From: an uncultured Mollicutes bacterium | GTDB lineage: Bacteria; Bacillota_I; Bacilli_A; RFN20; CAG-826 | NCBI GenBank assembly: GCA_937893635.1 | Contig: CALBGF010000227.1 | Coordinates: 1-9,008, forward strand | DNA length: 9,008 nt | Direction: 5' to 3' | Part shown: in pieces, positions 7,159-9,008 of the stretch | How positions within the stretch are numbered: the stretch's first letter is position 1 | How the letters are laid out: each line of letters begins with the position of its first letter | Translations under genes and position numbers: made by a program | Notes under the pieces: model-generated | What the model was told of the DNA's origin: nothing | The model's input: the letters and a program-made list of their open reading frames with translations, nothing else | The model's database searches: none

Positions 7159-7908
7159 TCACACTCCCAAATAGGCATTCAATAAACATTCGCAGCCATA
7201 GAAGTTGCGTGAATCGTCAATTAAAGCAATATAAACATTACTTTCTTTTTTGTCATCAAGCATAATACTAGCTTTATAAAGTTTGGTAACGCTTCGGCCT
7301 GATATAGTTTCATATTGAATTTCTTCAAAATCTTCAGGTAAGGAAAATGGGAAATAACTTCGTTTGAAAAATATTACCGGTAATCCTTTATATTTTAAGG
7401 TGTTACCTGTATCGTAATATCCTTTTACTAAGGCTTTTTCTTCATTAAAACGCAATATAAATTTTATCTTATAGTTGCCCAAATGATAAAGTTGATCTAC
7501 CAAAATTGAGACAAGTTTTAAGACTAAAAATGATATTGGCACACTGACTAAACTTATTAGGCCATCAACTTCTAAGACTGCTAAAACTAACTTAATAAAT
7601 CTAACATTTGGTGATAAAAGAGTCATAATAAATGCTTCATAATAATAACTAAATAAATAAGCTATAAAAGGAACTATAAATCGACTCTTAAAGAATAAAA
7701 TGAACATTATCATTGGAACAAGTATCATTAATAATATTGCTAACCAAGTTGGACAATATAACGTTAATATTGTTGGGGTTACAAAAACAATGAATTTGCA
7801 TATACCTGAGATTTTTAAACGACTTTCATTTACGGCATTAACAAAGGTAAGCGCAAATAACATCATTAAGATATGAGTAATAATACTTAAATCTAGATAG
7901 AAATTCAT
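7159..7908 (-). CDS. spoIIGA: Sporulation sigma-E processing protease SpoIIGA
   Basis: SpoIIGA is a membrane-embedded aspartic protease at the sporulation septum that cleaves pro-sigma-E, after activation by forespore SpoIIR in B. subtilis. The N-terminal half shows five hydrophobic segments (about 5-22, 35-52, 55-73, 77-98, 117-137), matching the family's five-helix domain. The C-terminal half is the protease domain with the active-site motif YYDTGNTL, catalytic Asp at residue 166, followed by GLPVIFF. The protein starts MNFYLDLSII, like the family. It has 249 residues against about 309 in B. subtilis; the shortening is spread through the protease domain and the C-terminus. The ATG at 7908 has GGTGAT 3 nt upstream. 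Its position directly before sigE supports the assignment. A 0A box lies in the upstream gap. Confidence 0.95.
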   Translation of the reverse strand: MNFYLDLSIITHILMMLFALTFVNAVNESRLKISGICKFIVFVTPTILTLYCPTWLAILLMILVPMIMFILFFKSRFIVPFIAYLFSYYYEAFIMTLLSPNVRFIKLVLAVLEVDGLISLVSVPISFLVLKLVSILVDQLYHLGNYKIKFILRFNEEKALVKGYYDTGNTLKYKGLPVIFFKRSYFPFSLPEDFEEIQYETISGRSVTKLYKASIMLDDKKESNVYIALIDDSRNFYGCECLLNAYLGV

Positions 7909-7930
7909 TTTATCACCGTCTATATTATCT

Positions 7931-7957
7931 AATATATATAAGTAATAAAATGTCGAA
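7931..7957 (-). promoter_or_regulatory. Probable Spo0A-controlled spoIIGA promoter with a 0A box
   Basis: The plus strand reads TGTCGAA at 7951-7957, a perfect match to the 0A-box core TGNCGAA. A plausible minus-strand -10 is TATATT (7936-7931). With a 17-bp spacer its -35 would fall at 7959-7954, overlapping the box and poor in TTGACA identity. Direct activation by Spo0A~P at a promoter with boxes over the -35 is how spoIIG is controlled in B. subtilis. The A+T-rich sequence offers other -10 choices, so the hexamer is less certain than the box. Confidence 0.65.
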
Positions 7958-7977
7958 TAAAGTGAATTTAGATTTTT

Positions 7978-7995
7978 AATTAGAATTATCTAATT
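7978..7995. repeat. A+T-rich inverted repeat over the stop codon of the accessory ORF
   Basis: AATTAGA (7978-7984) and TCTAATT (7989-7995) form a perfect 7-bp stem with a 4-nt loop that includes the TAG stop of the upstream ORF. No U-tract follows in minus-strand RNA, so an intrinsic terminator is not supported. It could be a weak 3'-end structure or chance in A+T-rich DNA. Confidence 0.35.
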
Positions 7996-8823
7996 ATGTT
8001 TAATACTATATTTTGTGGCTTTACCAATACCACTTATACTAATGTAGCCATTCTTCACAAGTTTACTTAAATGAATATTTGAATTTCTTGGTGATATTTT
8101 TAATTCTTTATCAATTATTGATCGAGTAAATAGCCCATTGTTTTTAGCAATATTTAGAATTGCATAATCAATATTATCTAAACTACCATCGTAATTTTCT
8201 ATGTTTCTATTATAAAGAATTTTTATAAATATATGATTTTTATTTTTAGTATGTTTTTCTATCTTTAAATTATTATTGATGATTTTAGAAAATAAAACTT
8301 CTTGGTTAACTAATTCAAAATATGTTTTAAAAAGCGGTATTAATTCTGAATTACTTTTTTCATAATAATCAAAGCAAATATCTATTGGTGATAATTCAAT
8401 ATTGATTGGCACATTTGATTCATAATCATTCGTAGAAAAGATATAATTGATAAGCTCATTTAATATATCTAATGAAATAGGTTTTTTGATTACTGATTGT
8501 AAGCTCGCTCTAATTTGATAATTTGGTAATATCTCATAAATATATTTAACTAATTTATCATGTATCTCTATCAATGGGCCATTAAAATTAGTTATATATT
8601 TATAGGACAATTTGTTATTTATTTCTTTTTCAGTTATTTTTACTATATTATTAGCGTTTTTAGAAAAAACAAGTTTTCCTAAATCTGTTAAAATCAAGTT
8701 GCGGTTTTTATCTTCAGTTAAAATATGTTTTTTGAATAAATAATTAATTAATATTTCATCAGTAATGTTTTTTTGTGTTTGTTTATTGTAAAACTCTTTA
8801 AAATTATTTTCTATTGCAAACAA
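7990..8823 (-). CDS. Degenerate COG2865/Schlafen-type protein: remnant GHKL domain plus winged helix, AlbA_2 absent
   Basis: The exact function is not recognised. The order of segments resembles the C-terminal part of the AlbA_2-HATPase_c_4-winged-helix proteins (COG2865). LILTDLGKLVFSKN (43-56) corresponds to the family's LTNAGLLLFG-like segment and NGPLIEIHDKLVKYI (81-95) to its GPL segment. LNELINYIFSTNDY (121-134) aligns with the N-box region REALVNALVHRDY, but the ATP-contacting Asn is displaced, and no glycine-rich ATP-lid motif is visible, so ATP binding is doubtful. Residues 217-275 form a winged helix (AILNIAKNNGLFTRS, then ISPRNSNIHLSKLVKNGYI). The N-terminal AlbA_2 domain is absent. 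The ORF has no internal Met and no Trp. Its only early start is a TTG at 8823 without a clear Shine-Dalgarno, and the frame is open back to a stop at 8847. It is very rich in Ile, Asn and Lys. It may be an accessory regulator or the 3' part of a frameshifted gene. Confidence 0.55.
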   Translation of the reverse strand: MFAIENNFKEFYNKQTQKNITDEILINYLFKKHILTEDKNRNLILTDLGKLVFSKNANNIVKITEKEINNKLSYKYITNFNGPLIEIHDKLVKYIYEILPNYQIRASLQSVIKKPISLDILNELINYIFSTNDYESNVPINIELSPIDICFDYYEKSNSELIPLFKTYFELVNQEVLFSKIINNNLKIEKHTKNKNHIFIKILYNRNIENYDGSLDNIDYAILNIAKNNGLFTRSIIDKELKISPRNSNIHLSKLVKNGYISISGIGKATKYSIKHN

Positions 8824-8828
8824 ATATT

Positions 8829-9008
8829 TTAAACTTTCAAAATTTTAATTAAATTTGTATTTTGGTTTTCATTTTGTTCTATCATAACATATCTAGGATA
8901 CTTCCTATCAACATTTCTAATGTGAATTAAACAATGAAATTCTTTGTAAATATCTTTAACAAATGCAACACTTGGCATACCAGAAATATAAATATTTGTT
9001 ATTTTGGA
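8829..9008 (-). CDS. C-terminal end of an unrecognised protein, cut by the window edge
   Basis: A minus-strand frame is open from the window end to a TAA at 8831-8829, giving 59 residues. It contains YISGMPSVAFVKDIYKEF, then HCLIHIRNVDRKYPRYVMIE and a polar, Asn- and Gln-rich tail (QNENQNTNLIKILKV). I do not recognise a family. The mixed composition, with Met, Cys, His and Pro-Arg-Tyr, looks like real coding sequence. The stop is 5 nt before the TTG of the next ORF, whose open frame overlaps this one by 16 nt in the -1 phase. It may be a separate upstream gene of the same operon, or the N-terminal part of the same protein split by a one-base change. Confidence 0.5.
   Translation of the reverse strand, partial: SKITNIYISGMPSVAFVKDIYKEFHCLIHIRNVDRKYPRYVMIEQNENQNTNLIKILKV

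Noticed and set aside
7921..7945. The TATATA-rich stretch as a tandem repeat or origin-like unwinding element
   Set aside because: It is short, not periodic beyond TA dinucleotides, and is accounted for as a promoter -10 region in A+T-rich DNA; no DnaA boxes were seen nearby.
8829..8847. Programmed -1 ribosomal frameshift joining the two right-edge frames
   Set aside because: No X-XXY-YYZ slippery heptamer is in phase in the 18-nt overlap, and no obvious stimulatory structure was seen.

Overview
The window is A+T-rich bacterial DNA from a low-GC Gram-positive (Bacillota) spore former, most like the Bacilli/Erysipelotrichia side of the phylum. This rests on gene content and order: RNase HIII, a T-box-controlled ileS, SepF, and the sporulation genes spoIIGA-sigE-sigG with a Spo0A-type box upstream. 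No species can be named from the sequence alone.

Layout. Positions 1-803 (+) hold the 3' part of rnhC (RNase HIII), which converges on everything else. A hairpin with a U-tract (815-849) separates it from the minus-strand genes. Read in their own direction, right to left, these are: the end of an unrecognised gene (8829-9008), a degenerate COG2865/Schlafen-type accessory ORF (7990-8823), a short regulatory gap with a 0A box, spoIIGA (7159-7908), sigE (6464-7156), sigG (5656-6429), sepF (5333-5647), a sigma-A promoter and isoleucine T-box leader (about 5069-5325), ileS (2299-5049), lspA (1736-2296) and a rluD-type pseudouridine synthase (856-1764).

The block spoIIGA-sigE-sigG-sepF-ileS-lspA-rluD is a compacted version of the segment after ftsZ in Bacillus subtilis (spoIIGA sigE sigG ylmA ylmC ylmD ylmE sepF ylmG ylmH divIVA ileS ylyA lspA ylyB). 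The ylmA/C/D/E, ylmG, ylmH, divIVA and ylyA positions are empty, and an accessory ORF lies upstream of spoIIGA.

How the genes work together. SpoIIGA is the membrane protease that matures pro-sigma-E in the mother cell. Sigma-G is the late forespore factor. SepF helps FtsZ build the division septum. IleS charges tRNA-Ile under T-box control. LspA removes lipoprotein signal peptides, and the RluD-type enzyme modifies 23S rRNA.

The most informative non-coding signals are a foldable T-box with an AUC specifier and a UGGU acceptor-pairing bulge, a perfect 0A-box core overlapping the -35 region of the spoIIGA promoter, and a 7-bp hairpin that partly buries the sigG ribosome binding site ahead of a TTG start. 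The last matches in kind the arrangement known to damp sigG translation in B. subtilis. I found no mobile element, CRISPR array, tRNA or rRNA, and no clearly new system. The least explained stretch is the right edge (7990-9008).
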